Shown one piece after another: positions 8,774 through 19,487 of a stretch of DNA of 64,000 bases (position 1 is the first letter of the stretch; each line of letters begins with the position of its first letter). This stretch comes from Rivularia sp. PCC 7116 (GTDB taxonomy: Bacteria > Cyanobacteriota > Cyanobacteriia > Cyanobacteriales > Nostocaceae): assembly GCF_000316665.1 (NCBI RefSeq), contig NC_019678.1:2728001-2792000 (forward strand), given 5' to 3'. The notes beneath the pieces were generated by a model, which was not told the origin of the DNA, did no database searches, and was given only the letters and a program-made list of their open reading frames with translations. Made by a program: the position numbers and the translations under genes.

Positions 8774-10135
8774 ATGGAAAATAAAGCTGGGAGTAAGCCG
8801 CCACATCATGTAGTTATCGTTGGTGGAGGTTTTGGAGGATTATATACAGCAAAAGCGCTAAATAGTAAGGATATAAAGGTTACTTTAATAGACAAAAGAA
8901 ATTTTCACTTGTTTCAACCGTTGCTGTATCAAGTAGCTACCGGTACTTTATCGCCTGCTGATATTTCATCACCATTGCGTTCGGTACTTAAAAACAGTAA
9001 AAATACTAAAGTTTTGCTGGGAGAGGTTTCTGATATAGATCCAGAGAAGCAAAACGTGGTTATGAGGGGTGAAAACATCCCTTACGACAGTTTGATTATT
9101 GCTACAGGTGCCAAGCATTCATATTTTGGTAAAGATGAGTGGGAAGATTACGCACCCGGTTTAAAAACTGTGGAAGATGCGATTGAAATGCGTCGTCGTA
9201 TATTTATGGCATTTGAAGCAGCAGAGCAAGAGACTGATGAAGAAAAACGTCGTGCTTTGTTGACATTTGTGGTGGTTGGTGGTGGTCCGACTGGGGTAGA
9301 ATTAGCGGGTGCGATCGCTGAATTAGCTTACGGTATTCTCAAGGAAGATTTTCGTAATATTGATACTTCCGAGACGCAGGTATTGCTTTTAGAAGGAATG
9401 GATCGAGTTTTACCACCGTTTGCGCCGGAATTATCGGAAAAAGCACAAAAGTCTTTGGAAGGTTTAGGTGTTAATGTAGTCACAAAAACTTTAGTAACTG
9501 GTATCGAAGGAGATATAGTTACTGTTAAGCAAGGTGACGAAACTAAACAGTTTGGAGCTAACACAGTATTGTGGGCGGCAGGTGTAAAAGCTTCAGCCTT
9601 GGGTAAAATAGTATCGGAAAAAACCGGTGCGGAAACCGATAGAGCGGGAAGAGTAATTGTTGAACCAGACTTAAGTTTGAAGGGTTATCCGAATATATAT
9701 GTAATCGGAGATTTGGCACATTTTGCTCATCAGACGGGTAAACCTTTACCAGGTGTTGCACCAGTTGCCATGCAGGAAGGGGAATATGTTGCAAAATCGA
9801 TTAAGCAGCAGTTAAAAGGCAATACTTTACCAGCATTCAGATATTCTGATAAAGGTAGTTTAGCTGTAATCGGACAACATGCCGCTGTAGTCGATTTAGG
9901 CTTTATGAAACTAACAGGTTTCCTAGCTTGGCTATTCTGGCTATTAATTCATATTTATTATTTAGTTGAATTTGACAACAAGCTCGTAGTCATGATTCAG
10001 TGGGTTTGGAATTATTTTACTCGCAATCGTGGTGCAAGGTTGATTACAGGAAAAGACTTACCAGTGCCTGTTGAAGTTAATAGCAAGGTAGATTATTATC
10101 CGCCAGTGAATGAGAAAAAAGCTGTTAATGTTTAG
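8774..10135 (+). CDS. ndh: Type II NADH:quinone dehydrogenase (NDH-2)
   Basis: 453-residue FAD enzyme that passes electrons from NAD(P)H to quinone without pumping protons. The FAD-binding Rossmann motif is VIVGGGFGGLYTAKAL (about 14-29), followed by RNFHLFQPLLYQVATGTLSPADI, which is strongly typical of NDH-2. The NAD(P)H-binding motif is VVVGGGPTGVELAGAIAEL (about 165-183). PNIYVIGDLAH contacts FAD. The C-terminus has a hydrophobic membrane-binding helix (LAWLFWLLIHIYYLVEF) and ends RGARLITG. It belongs to the cyanobacterial Ndb group, but I cannot say whether NdbA, B or C. A likely role is plastoquinone-pool redox control or demethylnaphthoquinone reduction. Confidence 0.85.
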   Translation: MENKAGSKPPHHVVIVGGGFGGLYTAKALNSKDIKVTLIDKRNFHLFQPLLYQVATGTLSPADISSPLRSVLKNSKNTKVLLGEVSDIDPEKQNVVMRGENIPYDSLIIATGAKHSYFGKDEWEDYAPGLKTVEDAIEMRRRIFMAFEAAEQETDEEKRRALLTFVVVGGGPTGVELAGAIAELAYGILKEDFRNIDTSETQVLLLEGMDRVLPPFAPELSEKAQKSLEGLGVNVVTKTLVTGIEGDIVTVKQGDETKQFGANTVLWAAGVKASALGKIVSEKTGAETDRAGRVIVEPDLSLKGYPNIYVIGDLAHFAHQTGKPLPGVAPVAMQEGEYVAKSIKQQLKGNTLPAFRYSDKGSLAVIGQHAAVVDLGFMKLTGFLAWLFWLLIHIYYLVEFDNKLVVMIQWVWNYFTRNRGARLITGKDLPVPVEVNSKVDYYPPVNEKKAVNV

Positions 10136-10283
10136 TATGTAGGGAATTGGGCATAGGGCATGGGGCATGGGTAATTGGTAATTGGTAATTGGTAATGGGT
10201 AATTGGTAAGAATTAGAAATTAATGTTTTTCTCCTCTTCTCCCCATCCCCCCATCTCCTTATCTCCCCATGTCCCCATTCCAT
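10136..10283. repeat. Short interspersed repeats (GGGCATGGG, GGTAATT, CCCCAT)
   Basis: Between the two convergent genes lie GGGCATAGGGCATGGGGCATGGG, a GGTAATT tandem, then CCCCATCCCCCCATCTCC. This is low-complexity repeat material with no recognisable terminator. Confidence 0.5.
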
Positions 10284-11411
10284 TCATTCCAGCGGAATAG
10301 TAACAATAAACGTAGTTCCCACTCCTTCCTTACTAATTAAACTGATTTCTCCTTGATGGAGTTCAACATATTGTTTGACAATTGATAATCCTAATCCATG
10401 TCCGGGGATTTGACCAACATTACTACCTCTTTGAAAAGAATCGAATAAGTTATCTTGCTCTATTTGTGGAATTCCAATACCTTCATCTTGAATGCGGAAA
10501 ATAGCTTCTCCTTGTAAACAAAATAAATCAAATTGTATGCTTCCACCTTGAGGAGAATATTTAATTGCATTGGATAGCAGATTGGTAAAGATATGCCGCA
10601 GAAGTTTTTCATCTAAAAGAGGTAATTTTATATCTGCGGATGCGCTATTTTTTTCTTGTTGCGAACAGCATCCTTGAACTTTTAAAATAATTTGATGTTT
10701 TTCGGTTGCGATTAGTTTGACTTCTTCTACTAAATCTATGCAAAATTTTTCTAAATCTAAAGGTGCCCGATTGAATTGAGTTTGATGGACTTCTGCTTTA
10801 CCTACTAATAATACATCGCTTAACAGTTGGTTCAGATGTTTTACGGAATTTTGTATGTGATACAAGTATTCATCTTTTTTGTTTTCTGTTAACTGCTGAT
10901 TGTGATTGGCAAGTAATTCAGTAGTATTTAAAATTGTGCTTAATGGATTGCGAAATTCGTGGCTAACCATTGATACAAAACGAGATTTTAATTCCCTCAT
11001 TTCTTTTTCCTTTTGCAATTCATCTCTCATTACAATTTCTTTTTGATGCTTGCTTAAAGCTATTTCAATAGTAGTAATGAGTTGAGTTTCTTCAAAAGGT
11101 TTGAGTACGTAACCAAAAGGTTGGGTTGCCTTGGCTTTTTTAATAGTACTTTCATCGGAATGAGCCGTGAGAAAAACTACCGGAATATTATAATTATTCA
11201 TAATAATTTCGGCAGCTTCGATTCCATTCATCGCGCCTTTAAGCATCATATCCATCAACACTAAATCTGGCTGTAATTCTTCTACCAGAGAAATCGCTTT
11301 TTCTCCATAAGCGACAACTTCGACGACGATATATTCGTGGCTTTCTAAACAATATTTGATATCGCAGGCAATAATTCTTTCATCTTCTACAACCAGGATT
11401 TTCTCTTTCAT
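10284..11411 (-). CDS. Response regulator-histidine kinase hybrid
   Basis: 375 residues: an N-terminal receiver domain (about 1-120; phospho-Asp in LVLMDMML, conserved Lys in YVLKPF), a short linker helix, a HisKA dimerisation domain with the phospho-His in [12 protein letters not shown] (about 145-210), and a HATPase domain with [16 protein letters not shown] and GHGLGLSIV boxes. It is a cytoplasmic member of a cyanobacterial multistep phosphorelay. Its start overlaps the end of the upstream kinase gene by 4 bp (ATGA), so the two are translationally coupled and very likely a cognate pair. No DNA-binding output is present. Confidence 0.9.
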   Translation of the reverse strand: MKEKILVVEDERIIACDIKYCLESHEYIVVEVVAYGEKAISLVEELQPDLVLMDMMLKGAMNGIEAAEIIMNNYNIPVVFLTAHSDESTIKKAKATQPFGYVLKPFEETQLITTIEIALSKHQKEIVMRDELQKEKEMRELKSRFVSMVSHEFRNPLSTILNTTELLANHNQQLTENKKDEYLYHIQNSVKHLNQLLSDVLLVGKAEVHQTQFNRAPLDLEKFCIDLVEEVKLIATEKHQIILKVQGCCSQQEKNSASADIKLPLLDEKLLRHIFTNLLSNAIKYSPQGGSIQFDLFCLQGEAIFRIQDEGIGIPQIEQDNLFDSFQRGSNVGQIPGHGLGLSIVKQYVELHQGEISLISKEGVGTTFIVTIPLE

Positions 11412-13996
11412 TTTTCTTCTCCTTGGTTAATCTCAGTAAATGTAATTCTAAATGAAGTACCTAGCTTAGAACTATATATAATTGTTCCTTCTAATTGTTC
11501 TACCAAATTCCACACAAGTTCTAAGCCAAGAGATTGTTTTTTCAAGGAATTAATATTTTCCGATGCTCCCGTACCATTATCGCTAACGGATAAAGAATAC
11601 TTCCCTTCCTGCAAATTTATAAACTCCACGTATATTTCTCCTTCTTCAGCGTTTTTAAAAGCATGTTTAATAGCATTAGAAATCAGTTCGTTGATAATTA
11701 AACCACAAGGAATAGCTGTATCAATTTTCAAAAATGTTTTTTCTATATTAGTATTTATCTGAATATTATTAATGTTATAACAGCGAATTAGATTATGTTT
11801 TAATTTGCGAATATACTCGGCAAATTCTATTTTTGCTAAATCGTTGGTTTGATATAGATTTTCGTGAATTAAAGCCATTGCTCGCACGCGGTTTTGGCTA
11901 TCTTTAAAGATTTCTAGAGCTTGTTTATCTTTAATATATCCAGATTGCAAACGTAACAAACTAGAAATTATCTGTAAATTATTTTTAACTCGGTGATGAA
12001 TCTCTTTGAGTAATACTTCTTTTTCTTTTAAAGAAGCCTTCAGTTTATTTTCGACTTGCTTGCGAACTGTAATATCGGTACTTGAACCAGCCATAAAAGC
12101 CGGTACTCCATTATCATCCCGAATTACCGTACCGCGTGTTAAAAATGCTAAGGCATTTCCTTCTCTGTGTACCATTCGGTGTTCAATCTCATATTTAGGA
12201 ATTAATTCTTCTAAATAAGCGTTGATTTCAGCTTTGACTAAATCTACGTCACCCGAATGTACAAATCGTAACCAACTGCTGAATTGATTGGCTATTTCTT
12301 CATCTTTATACCCAAGCATTGCTTTTAAATTAGAGTCAATATAAACTTCGTTAGTGTGAATATTCCACTCCCAAACCCCTACCTTCCCGGCACTTATTGC
12401 TCGCGCATATCTTTCCTCGCTTACCCTTAAAGCTTCTTCAACTCGCTTACGCCCCAAAACATTTCCCAGCATCTCTGCTACTATTTTGAGCAGGATAATG
12501 CTGTTTTCCGTCCATGTAGTAGTAGTCAAAGATTCAAAACCGAGAAAACCGATTAAATTACTGCTACAAGTAATCGGTAAAATAATCAAAGATTTAATAT
12601 CTTGAGTTTTAAAAACTTCTGTTTCAAATGTTTCTTGTGCAAGTAAATTCTGTACATCCTGTAATTGCAAAGTTTCACCAGAGTGAAGCTTTTCTACAAA
12701 CAAAGTTACATCTTCAACATAAATATCTTGCAAATCATCTATGCGGCATGGAATTTCTGAAACACACCATTCATGCGTGTTATTAATCTTTTCGCTGTTA
12801 TCTGTTAATAAAAATACATAACTACGGTCAACTCCAACAAATTCACCAATAGATTTTAATGCTTGATTGATACCGTTATCTGTTTGATTCGGAGCTAGAT
12901 TAATAAAATCAGTGGATATAGTAGTAATTAACTTTTCAAATTCTATTCGATAGCGAAGTTCTTCTTCAATTCGCTGACGTTCGATAATTTCTTGTCGCAA
13001 ACGAGAGTTTGTATTTTGTAATTCGTAAGTACGTTTCTCTACTCTAATTTCTAATTCGTCTTTAGCGGTTTGTAATTCTATTTCTGCTTGCTTGCGTTCG
13101 GTTATATCTCGAACAATAACTATAATATTATCTGCAATCGTCTTTTGAAGTCGTGCTTCAAAATTTTTTTCTCCAGATGCTAACGATAAACAATATTCGA
13201 TTGCAACTAAGGAATTAGTTTCCAGCACTTGAGAAATAGTTTTCTGAAATTGAGCAGCAATCTCTGATGGTATTACATCTTGTATTTTTTTACCTAAAAA
13301 TGGTTCGGGTGGCAAATACAAATCAGAAATGTTGTTAGCGTGACAGCTAAGAATAGTACCGTCACTTTTCAAACGAAAGTAGATATCGGGGAAAGCTTGA
13401 AATAACTCTTGTAATTCATTAGTTGTTTGCAAAAGTTGTGCTTCTGTTGCAAGACTATCGCATATTTTATGCTGCAATAATTTATTTTTACTTGCTAAAT
13501 TATCTCGTTCTGCTTTTAATTTGTTATGTTCATTTATGCTTGCTTGTAGCTGTTGGCTCAAATCATCAAAATCTGTTTTATCGTTTTTATTTGTCTTTTG
13601 ATTATTAATTTCTAGCTGTATTTTTTGAGCGATATCTCTTAAATTGACGATTTCTAATATCTCTCCTGCTTCATCAATAACAGGTAAATGTAAAATACTA
13701 TTTTCTTGCATCAAAGATAAAGCTTGATGATATTCATAGTCAGATTTTAAAGTAATTGCGGGCTTCATTGCATCCACCACTTTAGTTTCGTCTATGTTCC
13801 TTTCTGAATTAATTATACAAACTAAATCTATAATTCTAATAATTCCTAATAGCTTCAAGTTTTCTATAACAAATAATTGTTGAAATTTAAAATTATCTTT
13901 TCTGCTTTTTTCGATTAAATTGAAAATTTCTGTTAAATAAGTTTCTGGGGAAACCTTTAGGCTGAAGTCTTGAATGGCATCTGCAACTAAAAGCAT
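11408..13996 (-). CDS. Multisensor histidine kinase: CBS-PAS-GAF-PAS-HisKA_2
   Basis: 862-residue soluble sensor kinase. In order: a pair of CBS motifs (about 1-125, adenosyl-ligand or energy sensing), coiled coil, PAS (about 195-300), coiled coil, GAF (about 350-520), PAS with PAC (about 530-655), then a HisKA_2 dimerisation domain with the phospho-His in [22 protein letters not shown] and a HATPase domain ([30 protein letters not shown]). No membrane segment is seen. The promoter should lie in the AT-rich spacer upstream of 13996. It overlaps the downstream receiver-kinase gene by 4 bp. The signal sensed is unknown. Confidence 0.9.
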   Translation of the reverse strand: MLLVADAIQDFSLKVSPETYLTEIFNLIEKSRKDNFKFQQLFVIENLKLLGIIRIIDLVCIINSERNIDETKVVDAMKPAITLKSDYEYHQALSLMQENSILHLPVIDEAGEILEIVNLRDIAQKIQLEINNQKTNKNDKTDFDDLSQQLQASINEHNKLKAERDNLASKNKLLQHKICDSLATEAQLLQTTNELQELFQAFPDIYFRLKSDGTILSCHANNISDLYLPPEPFLGKKIQDVIPSEIAAQFQKTISQVLETNSLVAIEYCLSLASGEKNFEARLQKTIADNIIVIVRDITERKQAEIELQTAKDELEIRVEKRTYELQNTNSRLRQEIIERQRIEEELRYRIEFEKLITTISTDFINLAPNQTDNGINQALKSIGEFVGVDRSYVFLLTDNSEKINNTHEWCVSEIPCRIDDLQDIYVEDVTLFVEKLHSGETLQLQDVQNLLAQETFETEVFKTQDIKSLIILPITCSSNLIGFLGFESLTTTTWTENSIILLKIVAEMLGNVLGRKRVEEALRVSEERYARAISAGKVGVWEWNIHTNEVYIDSNLKAMLGYKDEEIANQFSSWLRFVHSGDVDLVKAEINAYLEELIPKYEIEHRMVHREGNALAFLTRGTVIRDDNGVPAFMAGSSTDITVRKQVENKLKASLKEKEVLLKEIHHRVKNNLQIISSLLRLQSGYIKDKQALEIFKDSQNRVRAMALIHENLYQTNDLAKIEFAEYIRKLKHNLIRCYNINNIQINTNIEKTFLKIDTAIPCGLIINELISNAIKHAFKNAEEGEIYVEFINLQEGKYSLSVSDNGTGASENINSLKKQSLGLELVWNLVEQLEGTIIYSSKLGTSFRITFTEINQGEEK

Positions 13997-14635
13997 AGCA
14001 ATAATTTATAAAAGCTACATTCATGCTGTAGCAAATAGTTTTATATAATTATGTATTATTAATATTATTTTAATAGCTAGTCTATTTGTGATATTTAACT
14101 AAATTAAACAAAGCTTGATATTAAACTCAAACTTAAAGTAGTTTTATATAATACAAAGACAATAAAACCAGAAAAACAATATTGCAATTGATTATTACAG
14201 CAAAATATAAAGATGAAATTGAATTAGTAAGATAATATAAATTGCTAGATAAGTATAGATATATAATAAGTTGAAAATTTAGAATTATAGCTAAGCAGTA
14301 TTATTCAAATCCACATAAGCATATTGCGTCAAATAATGCTTGATGGTAGGCGTAAAAATATTTTTTTTAAAGATAATTAACATTGCTACCCCGATAAAAA
14401 TATGCTCTCTCCAGTTGCTAGCTTAAGTCAAAAATGAGGCTATAGCATCGTGGTTACTACTGACTTGCTAATTATGTTGGAATAAGTGCTGAATAATTGA
14501 GATTAAGAAACCATGAAGAGATACTGAATGTTTTTTAACTACCATTAATAGTAATCAAAAAAATATTTATCGCATTTTCGCTGTATAAAACAGTAAATTA
14601 AGATTAAGCAATCAAAAAATATACCGGGGAAACCG
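13997..14635. other. AT-rich divergent spacer, no gene seen
   Basis: 639 bp between the divergently transcribed kinase operon and glcE. It is rich in TATAAT-like hexamers, so promoters cannot be picked by eye. No RNA gene, repeat family or open frame with coding character was recognised. Confidence 0.5.
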
Positions 14636-15925
14636 ATGTCTAGCGAACAGGGTACGCTGAACGTCTACCATTCTATTCTTGCATCTATTGTAGGAGAAGA
14701 AAATCTAACTTATGAATTGGGTAGCAAACAGGTAAAGCAAGCGATATCACCGGGGAATCTTCCCAAGTGTGTGGTTTATCCTCAAACCCAGGAACAGCTT
14801 GCCGCAGTTATTAGCGAAGCTTATCGCAATAAATGGCGTGTTTTACCTTGTGGAAACGGCAGTAAACTCAAATGGGGTAGTCTGGCAACAGATATTGATA
14901 TCGTTGTTAGTACGCAACGTCTAAACAAAATTATCAATCATGCTGTAGGTGATTTAACTCTAACAGTAGAAGCAGGAGTCAAATTTGCCGATATTCAAAC
15001 AATTTTAGCCAAACACAATCAAATCTTTGCCCTTAACCCAACAGTGCCCAATTTAGCAACGATTGGTGGCATAATAGCTACCGGCGATACGGGGTCTTTA
15101 CGACAGCGTTACGGTAGCGTCCGCGACCAATTATTAGGTGTCACCTTCGTGCGTGCTGACGGTCAAATTGCTCGTGCTGGTGGCAGAGTCGTCAAAAATG
15201 TTGCCGGTTACGATCTGATGAAATTATTTACCGGTTCTTACGGTACTCTCAGCATAATTACAGAAGCTACATTTCGGTTATATCCGATGCAGTCAGCTTC
15301 GGGTACGGCGATGTTATTGGGTAGTAAAGCAGCCATATCGCAAGCAGCAGATACCATTCGCGGTTCTGCTTTAACACCTACACAAGCAGACTTACTTTCC
15401 GCTCAACTAGTATCGAGTATGGGATTGGGAAAAGAATTAGCCTTAGTTGTTCGCTTCGAGAGTATTGCCGAAAGCGTAAAGGAACAGTTAAATCAAGTTT
15501 TGCAAATAGGGGAAAAATTAGGATTAGCGAAAGTAACTTATTCCGGCGAAGAAGAACAAAGCTTATGGCAGAGATTGCCAGAACAAATACATTTAGCTGA
15601 GCCTGGAGCGGAAATTACCTGCAAAATAGGAGTATTGCCAAATACTGCCGTAGAAATTTTAGATCGAGCACAATTGGGTTTGATTAATATATCTAGCGGC
15701 TTGGGAATGTTGAGAATTGAAGATGAAACAAGGGTGTTAGAAATGCGAAAATTGTGCGAGCTACATAGTGGTTTTCTAACGATATTATCAGCACCAATAG
15801 AAGTTAAGCAAAAGCTAGATGTTTGGGGTTATAGCGGTAATGGATTGGAATTAATGCGAGCAATTAAAAAACAATTTGATAGCGAGAATGTTTTAAGTCC
15901 AGGCAGATTTGTAGGGGGAATTTAA
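14636..15925 (+). CDS. glcE: Glycolate dehydrogenase FAD-binding subunit GlcE
   Basis: 429 residues. It has the FAD-linked oxidase (FAD_binding_4) fold: VLPCGNGSKLKWG, a PNLATIGGIIATGDTGSLRQ stretch and GGRVVKNVAGYDLMKLFTGSYGTL-type contacts with the flavin, which together separate GlcE from the longer GlcD. The complex oxidises glycolate to glyoxylate in photorespiration. The partner glcF follows on the same strand after 141 bp of repeats. The catalytic glcD is not in this window. The ATG at 14636 is preceded by GGGGAAACCG, a weak ribosome-binding site. Confidence 0.9.
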   Translation: MSSEQGTLNVYHSILASIVGEENLTYELGSKQVKQAISPGNLPKCVVYPQTQEQLAAVISEAYRNKWRVLPCGNGSKLKWGSLATDIDIVVSTQRLNKIINHAVGDLTLTVEAGVKFADIQTILAKHNQIFALNPTVPNLATIGGIIATGDTGSLRQRYGSVRDQLLGVTFVRADGQIARAGGRVVKNVAGYDLMKLFTGSYGTLSIITEATFRLYPMQSASGTAMLLGSKAAISQAADTIRGSALTPTQADLLSAQLVSSMGLGKELALVVRFESIAESVKEQLNQVLQIGEKLGLAKVTYSGEEEQSLWQRLPEQIHLAEPGAEITCKIGVLPNTAVEILDRAQLGLINISSGLGMLRIEDETRVLEMRKLCELHSGFLTILSAPIEVKQKLDVWGYSGNGLELMRAIKKQFDSENVLSPGRFVGGI

Positions 15926-16066
15926 GAGCAGTTAACAGTGAACAGTGAGCAGTGAACAGTTATCAGTCGCAAGTAGCGAGTTAGCAATTACCAATGCCCC
16001 ATGCCCCATGCCCAATTACCAATTACCAATTACCCATTACCAATTCCCATCTACTAACAATTAATT
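15926..16066. repeat. Short interspersed repeats between glcE and glcF
   Basis: CAGTTAACAGTGAACAGTGAG, then CATGCCCCATGCCC, then AATTACC heptamers in tandem. The intercistronic space of the glc operon is almost entirely repeat, which suggests that repeats of this class insert here without abolishing cotranscription. Confidence 0.65.
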
Positions 16067-17434
16067 ATGCAACTTTCAGAAAATAACGAAAATAAGAAAG
16101 AAAATAAGATTGCTTCTTTGGAAAATCTACAAGGCTTTGATGATAATCATCCGCCGGAACCCAAATTAATTGATACCTGTGTCCATTGCGGTTTTTGTCT
16201 TTCAACTTGTCCCAGTTACAGGGTAATCGGCAAAGAAATGGATTCCCCACGCGGAAGAATCTATTTAATGGATGCTGTGAATGAAGGAGAAATTGCTTTA
16301 AATACGGCAACAACTCAACATTTTGATTCTTGTTTGGGCTGTTTAGCTTGCGTCACTACTTGCCCTTCCGGTGTAGAATACGACAAATTAATAAGCGCTA
16401 CTCGTCACCAAGTTGCTCGCAATTATCCCCGCAGTTTACCAGATAAGTTATTTCGACAATTAATTTTTTCACTGTTTCCTTATCCCCAAAGATTGCGACT
16501 TCTATTAGTGCCTTTATTTATTTATCAAAAGTTGGGATTACCAAAATTAATTAGAGCCACTGGTTTACTTGAAAAGATATCTCCCCGCTTAGCGGCGATG
16601 GAATCTATTCTTCCAGAAGTTACCGGCAAATCTTTTAGAGATAATTATCCTACGATTATTCCAGCGCAGAATGAAAAACGTTACCGGGTAGGAGTAATTT
16701 TAGGATGCGTGCAGCGGTTATTTTTCTCCCCCGTAAATGAAGCCACCGTGCGAGTATTAACCGCGAATGGTTGCGAAGTGGTAATTCCCAAATCTCAAGG
16801 CTGTTGTGCTGCACTTCCAGAACATCAGGGGCAAACCGCACAAGCTCAAGCTTTGGCAAGACAGATGATTGATAGTTTTGCAGACATGGATGTAGACTAT
16901 GTAATTATCAATGCCGCCGGTTGCGGTCATACTTTGAAAGAATACGGTCATATTTTAGAAGATGACCCAGAATATAAAGATAAAGCCCAAGAATTTGCTA
17001 ATAAGGTTAAAGATTCGCAAGAATTTCTAGTTATGGTAGGTTTAACGGCTAAATTATCGCCTTTGACAGATGAAACCCTGACAATGGTTTATCAAGATGC
17101 TTGTCATTTATTACACGGGCAAAAAATCAGCGTTCAACCCCGTCAACTGTTGCGTCAGATTCCTAATATACAATTACGCGAGCCTCTTGATGCGGCTTTA
17201 TGTTGCGGTAGCGCAGGAGTTTATAACATGCTGCAACCGGAAGTAGCGGAAGAATTAGGAGAGCAAAAAGCCAGAAACTTGGTGAATACAGGTGCTTCGA
17301 TGATTGCTTCCCCAAATCCTGGCTGTAGTTTGCAAATTACTAAGCATTTAAATAAGCAGGATAAGCAAATAAAGGTAATGCATCCTATGGAGTTGTTGGA
17401 TTACGCCATCAGAGGGGTTAAGTTGCAAGAATAA
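16067..17434 (+). CDS. glcF: Glycolate dehydrogenase iron-sulfur subunit GlcF
   Basis: 455 residues. Two 4Fe-4S ferredoxin-type motifs are visible: CVHCGFCLSTCPSY (about 38-51) and CLGCLACVTTCPSG (about 89-102). Two CCG domains follow, with GCCAALPEHQGQ and DACHLLHGQ...ALCCGSAGVYN, which in heterodisulfide-reductase-like proteins bind further clusters or haem. GlcF carries electrons from the flavin subunits towards the quinone pool. Length and motif order are normal for the family. Confidence 0.92.
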   Translation: MQLSENNENKKENKIASLENLQGFDDNHPPEPKLIDTCVHCGFCLSTCPSYRVIGKEMDSPRGRIYLMDAVNEGEIALNTATTQHFDSCLGCLACVTTCPSGVEYDKLISATRHQVARNYPRSLPDKLFRQLIFSLFPYPQRLRLLLVPLFIYQKLGLPKLIRATGLLEKISPRLAAMESILPEVTGKSFRDNYPTIIPAQNEKRYRVGVILGCVQRLFFSPVNEATVRVLTANGCEVVIPKSQGCCAALPEHQGQTAQAQALARQMIDSFADMDVDYVIINAAGCGHTLKEYGHILEDDPEYKDKAQEFANKVKDSQEFLVMVGLTAKLSPLTDETLTMVYQDACHLLHGQKISVQPRQLLRQIPNIQLREPLDAALCCGSAGVYNMLQPEVAEELGEQKARNLVNTGASMIASPNPGCSLQITKHLNKQDKQIKVMHPMELLDYAIRGVKLQE

Positions 17435-17530
17435 ATGACTGAATTATTCACGTCTTCCTAACAAGCCTGCCTTTCGATTAAAAGTCCCACGGGTAAAATC
17501 CGTGGGAATCTGTACGGGTGTCAGGTAAAA

Positions 17531-17665
17531 AGCGTTGCTGATTAAAAATATGAATAGCCCCCCAAGCCTGGGAGGGAAATATATTTCAAACTCCCTCAAA
17601 ATTGGGAGATTTAGGGGGTTGCTGTTAGATACCAAAATAAATTCATATCTGTATTCGGCAGCGCC
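17531..17665. repeat. MITE-like element A, copy 2
   Basis: Begins GCGTTGCTGATTA and ends ATTCGGCAGCGCC, with internal CCCCCCAAGCC and TTAGGGGGTTGCT blocks and ATATGAAT...ATTCATAT inner arms. Same organisation as the copy at 6347-6490, with diverged sequence. Confidence 0.6.
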
Positions 17666-17678
17666 AGGTAAAATATTT

Positions 17679-18119
17679 CTACTGAACTTTCTGTCCTACA
17701 TTTAACGAATTAATTCCCTGGTTTACCCAGCACCAGCATTCATATTCTGAATTAAATAACTTTGGTGCGGCAATATTATTTAATGAGTCTGGTAGATAAT
17801 GGTCGTAATAATATTTACCGGCTTCTTGAGAAACAATAATTAAATTATTGCGGAATACATAGCGGTGTTTAAACATATCGCCATCGCTAACAAAATCTGA
17901 ATTATTTTCAATGTGTTCTTTAGCGATATTTATTATATTCTCAATGCTACTGCCATAAATTTTTGCGGGATTCTCTGCCTTATGGTACTGACTTTTAGAC
18001 CCAATTTGCGATAACAATTTATACGAATAAATTTCGTAATTATCTGCTTTACCGAATACAAATGGTATTATGAGATATCCTTTATAGGACACTGACTCTT
18101 CATAAAGTAAGTTGTTCAT
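17679..18119 (-). CDS. Hypothetical protein, 146 residues
   Basis: A soluble, aromatic-rich protein (YKGYLIIPFVFGK, AGKYYYDHYLPD, SEYECWCWVNQG). The pattern of a short beta-rich N-terminus followed by a helical segment that ends with a Trp-Cys-Trp cluster is not one I can assign. It is a stand-alone gene on the minus strand, bounded downstream by a MITE-like repeat and upstream by an empty AT-rich stretch. Confidence 0.5.
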   Translation of the reverse strand: MNNLLYEESVSYKGYLIIPFVFGKADNYEIYSYKLLSQIGSKSQYHKAENPAKIYGSSIENIINIAKEHIENNSDFVSDGDMFKHRYVFRNNLIIVSQEAGKYYYDHYLPDSLNNIAAPKLFNSEYECWCWVNQGINSLNVGQKVQ

Positions 18120-18500
18120 AGAAACTTCCTGATATATAAATGCGACCCAAGGAGATAAAGTAGTATCGCAAAAGTAGTGGGGGAAGTTTTAGCAAGCAGA
18201 ATTATCAATCCTTTACAATATAAATTGCAAATGGATTTAGAAAAGCTAATACGATACCATTTAGATAATTTTTCTTGACAGAGATAATAAATTTTTTTGA
18301 TAAAAAACCAGCGAACTGCCAAAAGTTTGAAATGGTATTTACTGCTGCTAAAAGTTACTTCTACATTACGAGTATATAGAAGTTTTCAGAATCTTTAAAG
18401 GTAGATGAATATTTGCATCAACCTTCAAGGAAATTCTATATTTTTGCGATTAATTTTTATCTACTTCTTTCAACTTACCACAACTAGCTAATAGTGCAAG
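18120..18500. other. Gap without a convincing gene
   Basis: 381 bp. An open frame at 18116-18322 on the minus strand (68 codons) is cysteine-, lysine- and tyrosine-rich without a family match, so I treat it as chance. No repeat family is seen. The promoter of the 146-residue hypothetical protein gene should lie near 18120-18200. Confidence 0.4.
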
Positions 18501-19355
18501 TCACCAGAGACTTAGTTGTTTTGGATGATGATTATTTTGATTCCAAGGTAGGGGTGAGACACCTATATCCCTTTGTGCTAATAAGTTGTAAAAGCTGCGG
18601 GCTGTTTGCGGCGACTTTTCTTCCTGGGGACAGTGGACAAAGAAGTAAATTTGCTTGTCTGATTGCAACCATTCTTTAATATAAGTTACCCACTCTTCCA
18701 TAAACGGCTGATTTATGGATGAATTGGGGTGAGATATAAAGCGAATCAAAGTAAATGGTGCCGTAAGTTCAAATAAAACTGGTAATTGAGGTTTTCGTCG
18801 TTCTGAACCGAGTTGTGGGTCATTTTCTCCCGTATAAATCGGACGAGAATCGAGTATGACTTTTCCTACACCGAATTTGTGCAAAAGGTTTGTTAACTTA
18901 TCTGCGTGGGGTTGTTTGAACCAATCGCGATGTCTGACTTCTATTGCTAAAGGTAGTTGTGTTTGTTGCCAAGCTTCGATGAATGCGGTTAAATCGCCGA
19001 GTGATGAGGGTGCATAAGAAGGTGGTAACTGTGCAAATATCGGCGCTAAACGAGTATCTAAAGGACGCATAATTTCCGCAAATTTTAAAGCATCTTTGAT
19101 ATGAGGTTTGAGCGAGCCGTTATGAGTAATATTTCGCGATAACTTTAAACAAAATTTAAACTCTGGGGGCGTTTGAGCAGCCCAACGTTTAACAGTTTCT
19201 TGACTTGGTAATGCATAAAAAGTAGTGTTCCCTTCTACAGTGGTGAAGCGACGACTGTAGAGACGGAGAAAATCTTTTGGTGGAGTACCTTGAGGATAAA
19301 ATTCGCCTACCCAACCTTTATAAGACCAAACAGCGCACCCAATGAAGAAATTCAC
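18501..19355 (-). CDS. DUF72 (YecE-like) protein
   Basis: 284 residues with the DUF72 layout: IGCAVWSYKGWVGEFYP near the N-terminus, FTTVEGNTTFYALPS, FKFCLKLSRNITH, IFAQLPPSY, AIEVRHRDWF, and a C-terminal YFFVHCPQEEKSPQTAR block. The family adopts a TIM-barrel-like fold; its biochemical role is not settled. Single gene. Confidence 0.85.
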   Translation of the reverse strand: MNFFIGCAVWSYKGWVGEFYPQGTPPKDFLRLYSRRFTTVEGNTTFYALPSQETVKRWAAQTPPEFKFCLKLSRNITHNGSLKPHIKDALKFAEIMRPLDTRLAPIFAQLPPSYAPSSLGDLTAFIEAWQQTQLPLAIEVRHRDWFKQPHADKLTNLLHKFGVGKVILDSRPIYTGENDPQLGSERRKPQLPVLFELTAPFTLIRFISHPNSSINQPFMEEWVTYIKEWLQSDKQIYFFVHCPQEEKSPQTARSFYNLLAQRDIGVSPLPWNQNNHHPKQLSLW

Positions 19356-19487
19356 AATCCAATTTTAAGATAGTTGATATTTTCAACATATCATTTCAGC
19401 CGGGAATGGGGAATTGGGCATGGGGCATGGGAAATGTCTTTTAAGTAAATAAACGCCCATAGCAATTCTATGCCCAATAACATTTTT

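Noticed and set aside
13997-14635. RNA gene or riboswitch in the long spacer before glcE
   Set aside because: AT-rich throughout, with no stable GC-containing stem or known motif visible.
18116-18322. 68-codon minus-strand frame
   Set aside because: No recognisable family; its overlap with the start of the 146-residue gene and odd composition suggest chance.
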